This document shows positions 23,666 through 37,004 of a stretch of 64,000 bases of DNA, piece by piece (within the stretch, counting starts at the first letter, position 1; every line of letters starts with the position of its first letter). The notes under the pieces were generated by a model. The model saw only the letters and a program-made list of their open reading frames with translations, did no database searches and had not been told where the DNA came from. Position numbers and translations under genes: made by a program. Where the stretch lies: positions 389,195 to 453,194 of the forward strand of contig NMRA01000112.1 of NCBI GenBank assembly GCA_002633005.1, read 5' to 3'. The stretch is from Phoronis australis (lineage: Eukaryota > Phoronida > Phoronidae).

Positions 23666-24271
23666 TGTGTTATGGTAACATAACTTCATAAGGGAGCCTT
23701 TCACGGATCCCTGATGCACATAAGTTGAAAATTATGAGTTATGTGTCCACCCGACCATCGGCTTTTTATTTCAGTGATATCTGGTTATCAAAATTTAACG
23801 TTTCAACGGGCGAATTGCAAAATACATTAGACGTCTAGAGAACTCTTGATATTTAAATTTACTTAATAAAACTGAACTGTCTACATTGTCACCTTTCGTA
23901 ATATATTTACTGTTGTTAGCACGACAAAATTTCCACATCTGACCTCACATGTTCAAAACAGTAAAAAGCACTGTAATAGGTACTATGAGTTGTGGCTTGG
24001 CTATAAGATGTGTCCAACATATAGAGCATCTGATGGACAAATCGTCTTATACAGGAGTCTTATACACAAGTCTTAAACACATGAAAACCTTCACTAACGG
24101 TAAAAACATTTGATTTTAAAGTTTTCCATCTACACCGTGTAGGTGCCGACGCCTGTATCTCAAAGTTTTTGTCTTAACTGCAAATTTAAACGATCATTGT
24201 ACAATGGAAAGCTCGTATAATACTACAATGTACTACTATGGTACACTACTAGGTTCTTTCTCCTTTTCCAG

Positions 24272-24438
24272 ATTTTTTCGCATTGCTCAGGTGCCTTGTG
24301 TATGGTGCTTTCTCGCTGCTGATCGCTACGGTCCTATCGGCCCTCCGTCTGGCAACATGGCGTTTCCGCAGATACGTCGAGAGTAACAAGCACGTCCTGT
24401 TTATGGTTGATAAGAGGATGCTGTTTCACGTGGTGTAA
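24272..24438 (+). CDS. Small membrane protein, transmembrane and tail exon
   Basis: The strong acceptor ttctttctccttttccag (ending 24271) leads into a frame that completes the phase-1 codon of 23332 and runs 54 codons plus TAA at 24436-24438. It encodes a hydrophobic stretch, CLVYGAFSLLIATVLSALRL, followed by a basic stop-transfer TWRFRRY and a ~20-residue tail. With the first exon the product is 99 residues with a signal peptide, a short ectodomain and one membrane helix. No family is recognised. The model rests on splice consensus, phase and hydropathy. Confidence 0.4.
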
Positions 24439-25095
24439 AATGGGAATGTGTGAGGACTGCGCACACGGACACTGCTTGGGTAGTGATTGAGTACAGCGGC
24501 AGAACGAGGATGGGAGATTCTTCGATGATATGCCTGATGTTGTGATGTGTTACTTAAATGTGCAGAAGAAAGACTTGTGCGGTAGTGAAACACTCGCGCG
24601 AAGTATTGCGGTCCTGTGTGATTTGAGTATCCAGCGTACCGCAAACGGTTGACATTTGTGCCTTACTTTATACTGATATTTTTCAACTTTAATTGTGTTC
24701 TGACCGGCAAAAGACGGAGGCTGTACTGATAGCAGCTATATCTATAACATAGCCTCAGACAAGGTTCAGCCCCATGGGTATTGAATTGTGTCGGGGTTGT
24801 ATTAGACATTCATGCACCATCCTATTGGCTTCTACATGAAGTGAAATGAAACGAAATGTATTTCCACTTGACAAGTGTGCGTTAAAGCTTGGTGGACTGA
24901 AAAGTAAACACAACAGGCTTGCACGGTAGGGAGAACTGAGAGTTAGGGATGGGCTTACGCTGGCAGATACGGTAGTTCTAAAATATTGGGAAAAGAGAAC
25001 CGCAGATTTTGAACTGGGTTTTTCATTATGAAAGAAATTTAAACATCTGTTAAAATAACACATGCCACTGCAAATATCCAAGGATTCAATTTTAC
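24439..25095. other. 3' flank of the small membrane-protein gene
   Basis: No further exon or domain is recognised. The first AATAAA downstream is near 25313, inside the duplicated segment. Confidence 0.4.
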
Positions 25096-25820
25096 AACCT
25101 TAATAACTACCAACTGTTTATTTGTTGCTAACAATTGTAGAATAATAATTACACGTTTCGTATACATTTCAAAGTTTTTCTCAGCCAAGTAAGTTTTGAC
25201 AACCGAGATGTTTCTATACTAATAACGACAAAATAATGATGTCATAAAAATTCCCGTGTGATAGTGTTTTTTGTTTTTCATTGAAAAGGTACATACTGTC
25301 GCACTTTTACCAATAAAAGTTATTAAAAATACTTTGTTTTTTTTCTATTTACACCATGGATAGCAACGTAGATGAAACAGCTGGGATCTATATAGACACT
25401 AAGTTTTATGAAAACAACACTATGGTCAAGACGACATGTCATGTTTCATCATGATCGGCCCAAATCAGATAGAAACGTTTTCTCCAGAAATCAAAAGAAC
25501 CACTGAGTTTGGCAATCGTTTTTGGATAATGGTGTTGTACCTCACTCAATAGTACACATGGTGGACACTCGGTGCGCAAACTTTCCCCAGAGTCGCACAG
25601 TTCCAGCTATTCCGCTGAGAGATTGAGCTTAATACGGTTTCTGACGTCACGAAACTTAGACGCTCACCGACCTTCGCGATTCAATTGCGACTCCAATCTC
25701 ACATTTAGGTCAATAACAGAAACTATCCACGTTAATTTTTGTCAGAAAACTGCAATCTGAGCAGCGTTCCGTAAACCTAAGACACTAATGCAGCATTTGC
25801 TGGGAGCAATCTTCGCTTAA
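25096..25820 (+). repeat. Left copy of a 0.73-kb duplication
   Basis: It is nearly identical to 26124-26849, from aaccttaat to gcaatcttcgcttaa. Unlike the other two duplications, ~300 unique bases (25821-26122) separate its end from the N at 26123. Confidence 0.88.
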
Positions 25821-26122
25821 AGTCATATGATCCGTTTGTAGACGTTTTAAAAACATCGTGAATCTGCATAAAAACCATTGAAACATACTCTCTGACACTT
25901 AATTAGAACTTTTCGTAAGTATGGGGTCGATCTGCTGCCTGTACATATTTTTTCTTTTATTTTTTATTTTCTTAAAATCTGCGTGATCAAAACAAACGAA
26001 TGTTGCCCATAATGCTGTGCGGTTTGACCTTTCGGCAACTAATCAGCTGTTTCCGGTACTGCTCCGAAGAAGAGAAGTTCGCCTTAACCAGGTAATTTAT
26101 TCGTTTCTTGAACATTTTGATG

Positions 26123-26123
26123 N
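26123..26123. other. Single N, contig join
   Basis: One undetermined base lies directly before the right copy of the 0.73-kb duplication. Confidence 0.9.
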
Positions 26124-26849
26124 AACCTTAATATCTACCAACTGTTTATTTGTTGCTAACAATTGTAGAATAATAATTACACGTTTCGTATACATTTCAA
26201 AGTTTTTCTCAGCCAAGTAAGTTTTGACAACCTTGTTGTTTCTATACCAATAACGACAAAATAATGATGTCATAAAAATTCCCGTGTGATAGTGTTTTTT
26301 GTTTTTCATTGAAAAGGTACATACTGTAGCACTTTTACCAATAAAAGTTATTAAAAATACTTTGTTTTTTTTTCTATTTATACCATGGATAGCAACGTAG
26401 ATGAAACAGCTGGGATCTATATAGACACTAAGTTTTATGAAAACAACACTATGGTCAAGACGACATGTCATGTTTCATCATTATCGTCCTAAATCAGATA
26501 GAAACGTTTTCTCCAGAGGTCAAAAGAACCACTGAGTTTGGCAATCGTTTTTGGATAATGGTGTTGTACCTCACTCAATATTACACATGGTGGACATTCG
26601 GTGCGCAAACCTTCCCCAGAGTCGCACAGTTCCAGCTATTCCGCTGAGAGATTGAGCTTAATACGGTTTCTGACGTCACGAAACTTAGACGCTTACCGAC
26701 CTTCGCGATTCAATTGAGACTCCAATCTCACATTTAGGTCAATAACAGAAATTATCCACGTTCATTTTTGTCAGAAAACTGCAATCTGAGCAGCGTTCCG
26801 TAAACCTAAGACACTAATGCAGCATTTGCTGGGAGCAATCTTCGCTTAA
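26124..26849 (+). repeat. Right copy of the 0.73-kb duplication
   Basis: This is the partner of 25096-25820 with a small number of substitutions. It begins exactly after the N. Confidence 0.88.
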
Positions 26850-29215
26850 GGAACGGAACTGAAGGACTTTGTTCCAGAATTGAACATTCCAACCCATCAC
26901 CTCAGTGCTCGCTGTTTCCCTGGGGAGTTCTAGTTAGATCCAGATCATATCCGTGAAACTCTAGTTTTCAATCGCGTGATTCTGTGTGGTCTCCCAATGC
27001 TTTTAATTTTGTTGAGCTCTTGGGTGTACGGAAAGCATCGTGCACTTGTAGTTTTTACATGTACATGATGCCAAGTGCTTGAGAGTTGCACTTTACCTAA
27101 ATTTAAACCACTGTCTTTACTTGCAAGGAACTCTCAAAGGCGTATAGATGTTCCACAGAAACAACGAGGAAGCTGTTTTGAGAGTAGCGTTTATCAGCAA
27201 ACGAGAGCAAGCTCTGCCCCTTGCGCATGAACCAGCTTTACCCGGCAACGTGTTGTTTGTTGGTAAAATGGCGGCTGGGAAACGAAGTTGTGTCAAGAAT
27301 GCTGCGTTCTGATTGGTCAGTTAGGCCGTCGTTCAAAATCCTGGCGATATGTCAATTTCAGCCAAAACTCGAGTGAACTTTTATTCACTTGCGAGCAGAA
27401 AGACAGAAAATATCGTCGTGTCAACAGTTGTGTTCGGGTCGCATTCAGTGAAAGGTCGTCAATACAGTTTTTATGCAAGAACTGTCCTCTCGGCGTTCTG
27501 GTATTTATTTGAAGGTACCAGGCAATCACACGTACAACTGAAGATCGGGTAATGAACAAACCTACCGAAAATAGTTAACAGCAAGCACATGTATTCCGCG
27601 ATGCTGCGAAAGATTCGTGATCGTGCGACTGTTTGCGACCAGTGTTTGCGGCTAGTTTGTGAAATTTTGCTTGTTCTAGTTGTGGTTCGTGCGAGTAACT
27701 TAATGGTTGGCGGATTCTTCAACGCTGCGTGCTAAAGGTGGCCCTCATCTCTTGCAGTTTGTGTAATATGAATTCCACAAACAAAACAAGAGCCCTCAAA
27801 TTTGCGTTTCCCGTTAATATCATACACTTTAGTAGTTTTCACCCAGTAAGCGTTCTTTCCACAAACGCTGCTTTAAGCTGGATACGTTTGACTTGCGCAA
27901 TGCACTTTCCTGTAATTTTGCCGTAAACAGTGATATACAAGATGCGAATGGTGTGAATACGTTTATTATAAAGGTGACTTCAAATTCTAAAAGCACTCAT
28001 TCGAATGCATTCAATGCTGATAAACTCTAAAGTTTAAAAGCGTGCGAGTTAGTATAACAGGAAATTCACATATCAAAATTGAATAGTTCTCCCATTCACA
28101 GTTATGCAAGCGTAGCTTCGTGCCATTTCCCTTAAATCTAATAATCATAAAAGTTCTGAAACATGTTAGCATTACAGTCAAAACTAAGTCTACGTGCAAT
28201 ACTGTTCACACCATAAACTAACACCAAATATCTTTTACTATCAACTACACTACTTAGTGAAGTAGGCCTACTCAGTAGCAGAGCAACTAACAACTTCCCC
28301 AAACAGATTTCTGTCCGCAGTAAACATTTCTATTAAAAAGTCTAATGCGAGGTTTACAGAACGAAAAAAGTAAGTTTAGGTTCATAATTTGCAGTGAAAG
28401 CATCCAATTCTCGAAAGAGTGTGGAGGGAGATTGTAACGACAACCACATATCTAAGACAACATCTACTATTTTCTACAAAATACTTACATGTTATCACAG
28501 GAGCTTGCCGAAGAATATTTACTGCCACCACCGACAACATCAAGCTAGTCTAAACTAAACTCCGATTGTTAAGTAGTGAAAATGTGTTAAGCTAACTGCT
28601 GCTGGCTAATATGAAATCAAAGCCAAAAACTACGTGAAAATTGTGCAACGTGCATTATATCATAGCTGATGATCAGTTACTGAACGATAACAGCTTTGTT
28701 AGTGACTAGATATGCATATGTACACAACAGCACTTTTGCGGCGGAACGTGGTCTCGTTTGTTACGAACGACCTTTTATCTAAAGCTAAACGTTCTAAATC
28801 TACACCTATGTGTTTTGTCGCGTGCCATTTGCGAGTAGAATAGGTCTGATAAGGAATAAAACTTTTAGCGGTAATTTGCAGGACAACTGTTTGAAAAGAA
28901 CTCGCATTTGCAAAAACTACTGAGTAAAACTTCCTTCTACAGTGAGTGAGTACGCAATACCACACGCAAGTGCATACAAATAAAAGACCTACTGTCGGGC
29001 AACTCAGACTACAGGCAAGTGACGTTACATGAACGCTTCAACCTAATGAAGTAGTGTTGTTACAGAAAGTGCAAGAAAGAAAACTCTCTACAACCTAACT
29101 ATAATGCTCTGCTTCATGCTAGTTAAAATGATCACCTCCACCACTTCTAAACACAACACAAATTCACATGAGATAGGATACTGTCTTTACCCCGCTACGA
29201 TTGACTAACTACTTC
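26850..29215. other. No gene recognised apart from the promoter-like patch
   Basis: Short frames only. A minus-strand AATAAA (27962-27967) could serve a leftward transcript. Confidence 0.4.
27225..27330. promoter_or_regulatory. Promoter-like patch: YY1-type and inverted CCAAT motifs
   Basis: The sequence holds AAAATGGCGGC (27266-27276), matching the YY1 core with a potential start codon, and CTGATTGGTCAG (27309-27320), an inverted CCAAT box. The ATG opens only a 14-codon frame. Motifs of this kind are common at animal promoters, but no exon could be attached. Confidence 0.25.
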
Positions 29216-29219
29216 ATTT

Positions 29220-29359
29220 TCATCTTGGGTGATTCTCGTCAAGCTTCATCCGTAGACCGAGCCAGTTGCTGGAGCAGCCTTCCTGGGCGAAGGGGCGGAG
29301 CGTCGGCAGGTGGGCGGAGTTATACAGCATGGAGGAAGGGAAGGCGAAAAACAGCTCGC
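29220..29359 (-). CDS. Candidate minus-strand terminal exon
   Basis: On the minus strand the acceptor agtcttcttag leads into a GC-richer frame of 45 residues ending in TGA at 29222-29220. It includes SSMLYNSAHLPTLRPFAQEG and ends LDENHPR. It starts in the phase left by the candidate exon 30564-30471. Base composition is more gene-like than its surroundings, but no family is recognised and the splice sites are moderate. Confidence 0.27.
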
Positions 29360-30470
29360 CTAAGAAGACTAAATAAATCTTAGGACAGTTCAATTTTAGA
29401 TGCTCTTGGAAGCAAGCCTGAAAATGAAATGGGTTTACACATAAGCTACATGTGTGAAAGAGATCATTCTTGGTTCTTTCGCAAATACCAATTTTTCAGT
29501 CTTGCTATGACAATGGATAGTTCTTAGGTGTCAAACTAGTAATATTGGCCCCATGGAAACACGGCAACAGGCATCGATTTTGGTCCCACAAACATTGGTC
29601 GCAAGATGCGTTAGCGACGCGCATGGAGCCGATGGAAGACACGTGCAGAACTAGTGAAGAAAAGTTCTTCTCGCTGATAAAACCATACAGCAAATTTCAT
29701 TTGAATAATGTTTGCATAAACAAATTGAAAGTGAAAAACCTTCACCTTAACATTTTCACAAATATTTTTATTTATGTGGAACACGTGTAAGAATGAGCAT
29801 GCGACTTATGTGGCCCCATCGATAGCCTAACTCACTTCCTTATTCGAAGCTTTATAAATTCAATGGATTCTAAAATGCTTTCAAATGTTTAAAGGTATCT
29901 TTCAAATTTCCCATTACATAAACGGTGAAATTTAGGATTACTCAATTTTGGCGGGAAATGTTTCGGTACACCGACAGAAATTCAAAGATTTAATTTTAAA
30001 AAGTACAGGTCAAATCCTCGACTCTACTATTTTCAACATATTGACCTCGGTGAAAGCTAATAGTATATACATGTAATGTTTCATACAAATTCAATATCAA
30101 ACATATTCAAATTGCTACTTCATTTGTGCTGCATGTGTGCTAATTACGGTAAATAATGGAGTTAAGAAAATATTCGTCTAATAGCTGGATAGAACAAAGC
30201 TAGAGTCGACAACTGGACAGTGACCTGGTTGTCGGACATGACCAGTTAAACGACAAAATAGTTTGGGAACACCGATTTACGAAGAGCTACACTCTGCTGT
30301 AAGAGATTTTCGTCGCAAATGCAAGTTAATGTATCGAGTGTGGCAGTACGAAGCTCGACTGAAAAGGTAAAGTATTAACTTCCACAAGCAATAGAACACT
30401 ATAATACCTGCGCTTTGCTCCATGGTACGGAATGCAATTTATTGATGATAGCATCCAATAGACTGAAGAC

Positions 30471-30564
30471 CTGTAGGGTGCCCAGAGCAGCCGATATCAG
30501 CTCGTTGGAGACCACGCCCCCTTATTCCCATTGGCCTGCTAGCCGGTCTAGGCGCAGAGCAGGC
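30471..30564 (-). CDS. Candidate minus-strand internal exon
   Basis: The minus-strand acceptor cttcttaatgtttcag opens a 94-base segment with one open frame, containing RPMGIRGRGLQR, and ends at ACAG|GTCTTC in phase 1, matching 29359. The donor is weak beyond GT. The opposite strand also has an open frame, so the coding strand is uncertain. Confidence 0.22.
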
Positions 30565-30569
30565 CTGAA

Positions 30570-31950
30570 ACATTAAGAAGAGAAATGTTTCAACGTTAAT
30601 TTTGAAAAGGAGCCAAGCAGAGTAGTTACATTTTCTCCGAGTTATGTAACAATTAGATCTCAGAATTTCCATCCACAAAACCGGCACACCCCATGAATTC
30701 ACTCCGCAAAACGTCGCAGAATTGGTTTCATTCTAGACACAATGCTAATATTATGTACAAGTGACATTGTATTAGTTTGAAAAGTATTACTTTCGACACG
30801 ACATCTGACGCCTTTACCAAAAATGTCACAGATTGTCATGACAAAATGCGATTCTTTTGGGAGGGGAGGCGAAGATTACACTCCGAATTCATGTACAGTT
30901 CAAACTATTTTGTTTGGCAACTGACGAATCGCAGGTCATTAAACAGTAGAAGTAACCTAGAGTATCAAAAGTGGTCTTTTTACTGTTCTTTTCTAACTTT
31001 CAGGTAAATATGCACACTATTTTTCAAACTAGATGCTGCCTGAATAAGGTTAGCTATGCCCGTCTTGAAACTGTCACACGCGAATAGTACGCAGTGATTT
31101 GTTGCTTCCAAATTGCACGTTTTTGTACATGCACTCTTATTTTAAAGTTAAACAACAAATTACATTAAGGTTGAAGTTCACCATTGTCTTCAGTTCGATG
31201 AAGTTTGGTGTTAAAGAGAAGATTTAGAGAACGGAACATACATAACGTCTTCGTTTTTGAACATGAGAAATGAACAACTGCTCACCTAAAGGCTCTTCAC
31301 CACAAATGACAAGGTCTCAACATCCAAATCAGTCACGTGGTTTCAAAGCAGACAATTGGTATGCGAATGTCGTCTTATTATAAATATGCAAATTAGATAA
31401 CCAGCATATGCGCGTCAAAGGTTCTGTTGCATTGACGGAGTGAACCACGGGCTGACGTTTTCAATGGCGTCAGTCATTTACAAAAGAAATCCATTGAAGT
31501 CACGTGGTCTCCTAGTATAGTACCTGTACATTGCAAGTTCGCCGACACAAAAATCTCGCTTTGGAAGCCAAGTGTGATCACATGCTTGGCTTATGACATA
31601 TTTTGCGAAGTCATGCGTGTTCCAACGTTTTCAAGAGATTCTCGCCGCTACGAAACGCACACCGGTTTTCAATGATTTGAGTGATCATCTTAACCCCAGG
31701 ACGTGAGCATACACGGTTGTTCGGCCGACCGGATTGCGAAGGAAGCTAGTGTGGTCAAAGCCAACCTCGTTTGCAAAACATGGTGATATCTCTTGCGCGG
31801 TTCTCTCGTTTAAGGAACGCATGCCAATGTAAAGTTCACTTCGGTCAACTCAGAAAGGACGGCCATGATTTAGCAATCTGCAACCTGTAATACCCGCACG
31901 TGCTGGCTTTGGATGACCGTTTCGCCAGAAAGTTTTCAAAGAACATGTGC
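30570..31950. other. No gene recognised
   Basis: Short frames without domains. AT-rich overall. Confidence 0.4.
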
Positions 31951-31954
31951 ACCC

Positions 31955-32270
31955 AGAGGGGCTCGGGGGCTCCAATGCCCCCCCCCCATTTGGCGAAGTT
32001 GTCAAAAAGGTCCCCTCAGAGAAACAAAATATCTGAAAAGTAGGAAACGATCAGAAGTCCACTAAAAAGGCAGGAATCACCAAAATTCGGTGAATGCACA
32101 ATTCATAGCTCTGAACGTACGCCGTTGTTTTATTGTATTGTTAGCAAAAGGTCCACATTTTCTTGTTTTTTTTTTGAAAAAGGTCCAATTTTTTAGTAAA
32201 AGAGCCACATTCTCAAAAATTCGAGCCCCCCCACTTTTTAGGCTGGGTGCGCGCATGAATAAATTCAGAA
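31955..32270 (-). repeat. Dispersed repeat, inverted copy of the 22022-22300 family
   Basis: Read on the minus strand it follows the same order as 22022-22300: cgcgcacccagcc, then tttttactaaaa-type sequence, then a tgtttctctgaggggacc-like phrase, ending in a C/G-rich ggggggcattggagcccccg-like stretch. It is well diverged. Confidence 0.5.
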
Positions 32271-32279
32271 TGCGCTACT

Positions 32280-35200
32280 TTCAAAGTTGTTGATGGATTA
32301 GAAAAACAATCGCTCCCTACTTTATTCGTACCCAGATGAACGATCACACTTGGCTTATCACCATTTCTAACTGCAGGTATACGAGCCTTGGTACTTTGCC
32401 CACTATATTGTGCGCTCAGCAGAAATAAAGAAGCTGAATATACTGGCTGAGCAATAGTTCTAGTTTAAAGTTGTAAATGTCATTTCTTAAATGTCCGATT
32501 TTCAAAATTCGAAAAACCTAAGCACGTGAACGTTTCACGAACTGTTCAAATATGCTATTTAAAAGCTTCTAAGTTGAACACATAAAAGTATCATTGACGC
32601 CCCCTAGTGTTTACAACCATGTTCATGATGGGCAATTTTGCGCCTGACTACACAAGTTAATCTCCATCGGTAGAAGTTTGGTCATTCTTCGATCATACTA
32701 GCGAGCCGGTCAGACTGCGTGTGAAACCAATCACGTCATTGGATAATTTCAACACCTCCGTCTGCCGTCAGGTGTCAGGTAACGCAACCGAACGTGCCGT
32801 TATCGAGTAGAACTACTCGATCTAAATTGATACAAAAAGGTTGTTTTTTGGGTGGCATTCTCCTTTAATGCGACAGCCTCGGTCCGCAAAAGCACCTGAA
32901 CCGGTACTCGGTGAATATCGAAGTTCTTCGGCCAGTCAAATACATACTTGTGCACACCAGACTTTGCGTTTGTAGCACGCTGAGCAAAACCGGCAGTCTG
33001 AAAACCCCATTGATGACGAGGTGGCCTAGTATTCGCTAAATACAGGATGCTGGAATATCTCAGCCTACCAGCAGGGCTGTAAAACCTGCGTCTTCATCAC
33101 GACATACCCCATCAAAATAGACACTTGTTAAAAAGTGTAATATTTTTACTTGATTAAGATGACACTAACTTTAAAAGTCTGCTTTGCTTAGATCACAACC
33201 ATGAATACATCATTCGAAACACGTTGCCTATTCCCAACCTAACTGTAACTTCTGACTTGAAAAAGAGTGCTAAACTAAAAAAAAACGTCTAAATGAGCGT
33301 CGGTCTGTCTTCGTTTTCGGACAAGAACTTTTCTAACCTTGTGGATAGAAAATGTGCGGTGCTTAAAGCACCACCGCAGACAATAAATTACAAATTGTCT
33401 TTGACCACCTTTGTTTTGCGTGCATCTCTCTGTTACCCACTAGTTCAATAAATATTAAAAATATGAAGGTGTTCAGTATTAAAGTATGGGAAGCGAAACA
33501 AAGCTGTTGACATTTTCATTTTCAATAGTGCTCCTGTTATTTTTCAACTTTTTGTACATTCAAAAATGTATTCAAATGAAACAGAAAGCAATGAGTGTTA
33601 CATGTACTTGCCACCGGAAATACGGGTCTCAGTCTATCACAAACAGTCTTGATTATCGTTCCATAGTTGCACAGTCATGATCCACATCTAATTTCCAAAA
33701 GCATTTGTAAATTTAGGAAGTGTTTTTCGTTGGCAATTCGAACAAAAGCAACAACAACACAGTTGCATTTCCTTTTATCTCTTTATTCGCAAAAGCTTAA
33801 AAAAGTCCGGATTAGGGCAGTCTGCCTATACATGTACGTATATTTCTGATATCCGTTTGTTACTTAGTACCCTGGCAAGGAATTTTAGTCGATACTCACC
33901 CTGCTGGCGGCCAGCTTCGAATTTACATGACTTGTACTTTCAAGTTAATTCTAAATCATCGTACTAACAAACGGGTTGTGGTCCTGGATTCGAATATTCA
34001 GTTTTCAATTATCCCGAACGCGGGTCCGAAGTTCTCGGAAAAACATTTAGTGGTGAGTCATGTTTTACTGGTCATGTCCGTATGTTAATAAAATATTACA
34101 TGTCCCGGAAGTAGGGAAGAGATGTCTTATCCCCTGCAATCTAAAACTAGGTCGAGTACCCCAGACCTCGCTGGTTCTCAAGTTTTTCCCTTCAAGTCGG
34201 CAAATGCGTATCTACTGTAGTTTGTTCGTGTAACTGGTTTTAATGCGTGGAGGTTTAGCTCCTTTGGAACACGGATACCATCGCAATACCGTTCAGCTGA
34301 TGGCCAAAGCATGTTGCAGACATTCATAACTAATTATTGTCATGAACAGGCTGAATGAATTGTTGGACCCGCCTTCATGGAATTGACTGATTAGCAATGA
34401 CTAATTTGTTATCTCACATTAACAGTGTTTTCGTTGTGAATATGTCCAATTTCTGACGGTTCATCCAGTCAACGATGTCGTTGAACTTGCCCACTCGCTA
34501 TAGCGGTATTTAGGTCAGTGCACGTGATTAGGCCTACTGAGTAATTTGAAAACATATTCATCTAATAACCGTGTTCAGAATATTTAAAATACCTTAAATA
34601 ATCTTCTCATCGCTGGAGCTAAGAGCCACGTACCTTTAACTAAACTAGTGGGGCCCCTCCACTTCCCTCCTTAAAGCGGGTCTAAAATCGCTTTTGATCG
34701 TCATAAACATCAGTTTCCAATATATACTTGCTTTTAACTGTCGCGTGACTAGCAAAATTATTAAGCTTGATTTCAAGTGATAACGCGTTCTTGCCCAAAC
34801 CAAGAATCGTCTCTACTGCTGCCGTAAGTGTCCTCAATCAAAATTTATTTTTACACCCAATATCGGGTTTATAGTGATTTTAAAAGGTATGGGAATGTCT
34901 TAAATCTAGCAGCCATTCCATGAAATAACCACATTAAGCATTGCTTACATGTAATTGTTAAGATATTTCCTTCCTACTCACGCAAATTATTAAATAATTT
35001 GAAGGTCACGCGGTCACATAAACTATGTTTCAAACTTGACCACCGCTACCTGTTTTCCAACCCCAACAGATGATCTAGAGCTTCAAAGATTAAACAAGTA
35101 GAAAGCAACCAGTTTAGAAAGGTTTCGCCACGTTTACATGTATGCACTAGCTGCGGACCAACATTCGTTGGTGATTTCGCAAAGAAGCTCTGACCACATA

Positions 35201-35990
35201 GGTTTTAAAACTCAATAATAAATCCATTGTGTAAGCTTAGGTTGTGCCTCCTGAAAGGCATTATATCGTGTGATAGTTTTTCAATGAAATATAACTTCGT
35301 TTTGGAAGCCTTTCCAGCAGGCAGAGGTTCACTTAGTCTTAAGTGCGATTAAATAGGAAGGTATTCCTGCATTTTAGTCGTCTAAATTCAGTGAACAGTC
35401 CGAAGGTAATTTAGAACCAGTTATGTCTACATCCACACCGGGATGAAGGACAATGTTATTAAGTGGAAATAACGGGTTGTCTTCACTAATTCTGGATAAT
35501 TTGAATGGCCAAAATGCAGGATTACTGGTAAATAATCTCCAATTTGGAACAGTCTAAAACATTTGGCACAAAGAAACTCGCAAAATTCGGATTTTCTTGA
35601 TTTTGGAATTTGGGACAATGGCGAATTTGGCGTTAACCGTTTTTGTCAAATTTAGGCCAATGTGTTGTCAATTTAGAGAGTGGTCCTTCCCGTGATTCTT
35701 GAATTAGGGAATATTGCCTATTTTTAAAATTTGGGACTAGCTCTAACGTAAATTTGGAAAATGATTAATTTCCACTTGCCAAATTGGCGAGATATTCTTT
35801 TACAACTTCACGTCCATCGCCGTTTCTGGAACAGTAAATACGAGGCCCAATGTTCGAGTAGCTGATTATGATGACTGGTCTGGGTCAATGAAAACCCTAG
35901 ATTTTGCACCCCCTCTCAGGACACCTAAAATAGGCATAAGTGAGAGAAATCACGCTCGACAGGGTTTCTCGAAGATGGAGGAACTCAACA
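32280..35990. other. No gene recognised
   Basis: A long AT-rich stretch with short frames only. An AATAAA occurs near 33448. No RNA gene or clear repeat was seen. Confidence 0.4.
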
Positions 35991-35994
35991 AAGC

Positions 35995-36246
35995 CATGGG
36001 TCCGTTCCAAGAAACTGACTTAAGTTCATTTTTGACTTAAGTCTAAGATTTGTCTTAACTTCTGAACTTTGAAACTGCCACCGACAGTAAGACAGTCATA
36101 ATTAAGACAAAACTTATCGAAAATTGAACTAAAAATTGAGATCTCTTTCTTGAAACGGTCTTGAGACAAATTTAAGTTTTATGTTGAAATTTACTAAAAG
36201 TTAAGATTTGTCTTAGCTAAGTCAGTTTGGTTGGAAAGGACCCATG
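35995..36246. mobile_element. Palindromic MITE, 252 bases
   Basis: The ends are inverted repeats: catgggtccgttccaagaaa, then ctgactta, at the left, and taagtcagtttggttggaaa, then ggacccatg, at the right. The interior is also partly palindromic, with repeated taagt and cttaa motifs. There is no coding capacity. Confidence 0.8.
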
Positions 36247-37004
36247 TCTTGCTACGTCCGTCGGAAAACACTGAGATGCCAAAAATAACCCAAAAATTGC
36301 GATTTTCCTTTTTCTACCTAATATCATAAATTCACGACTGTTCTGGTGGAGACATGAGAATCGGAATGCCCTTCCACTTAAGAGTCTCAAACATCATCAT
36401 CAGGATAAGCAATCGAGGCCATCTAATAATCTTGACCCAAACAGTGTACAGAAGAGCTATCAGCACGCATCATAGCAACAAAACATTAAAGCCAATTCAT
36501 AAGACCCATGACAGCCTGCTGTGCCCCAGCTGTTTTGGGAAAAATTCCATTTTGTTGTCCTCTCATCCTATTTATCTTGCACCATTTCCTGTCGACAAGG
36601 CAGATACCTCTTAGACTTTTCATGTTTGAAAAAACGGTCTGATCGACACGCATCCCTTGCCAGTTTTTGGAATCTTGAATCTTTGTGCATTCCAAGTGTG
36701 TTTTCTGCTGGTGCCCAGTAGTTGCGTGCGAGTCGTGGTTTTGGGTTAAAAAGTGCCAGTTTTATATATTTTTGTTTGTTTTTTGGAATGGCCGGCTAGG
36801 TTTGCTGTGTGTATAAAAGCACAAATGGCACCTTGAACGCAATTTTTAGGCAAGCTTTATGTATGGTCAGTATACTTGCACATGATTCATATTTTGTAGC
36901 TTTGTTGTAAATGAAATAAACTGTTTTCCCTCAGTTCACCCTGCCTGTGGAGGCAAAAATGAGGAAAAACTGTTGAGTGCCCCAAACAAAGATGTGCTCT
37001 CAAA

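Noticed and set aside
29329-29376. A 15-codon plus-strand microprotein after GC-box-like sequence
   Set aside because: It is too short, unsupported by any conservation evidence, and overlaps a more protein-like minus-strand frame.
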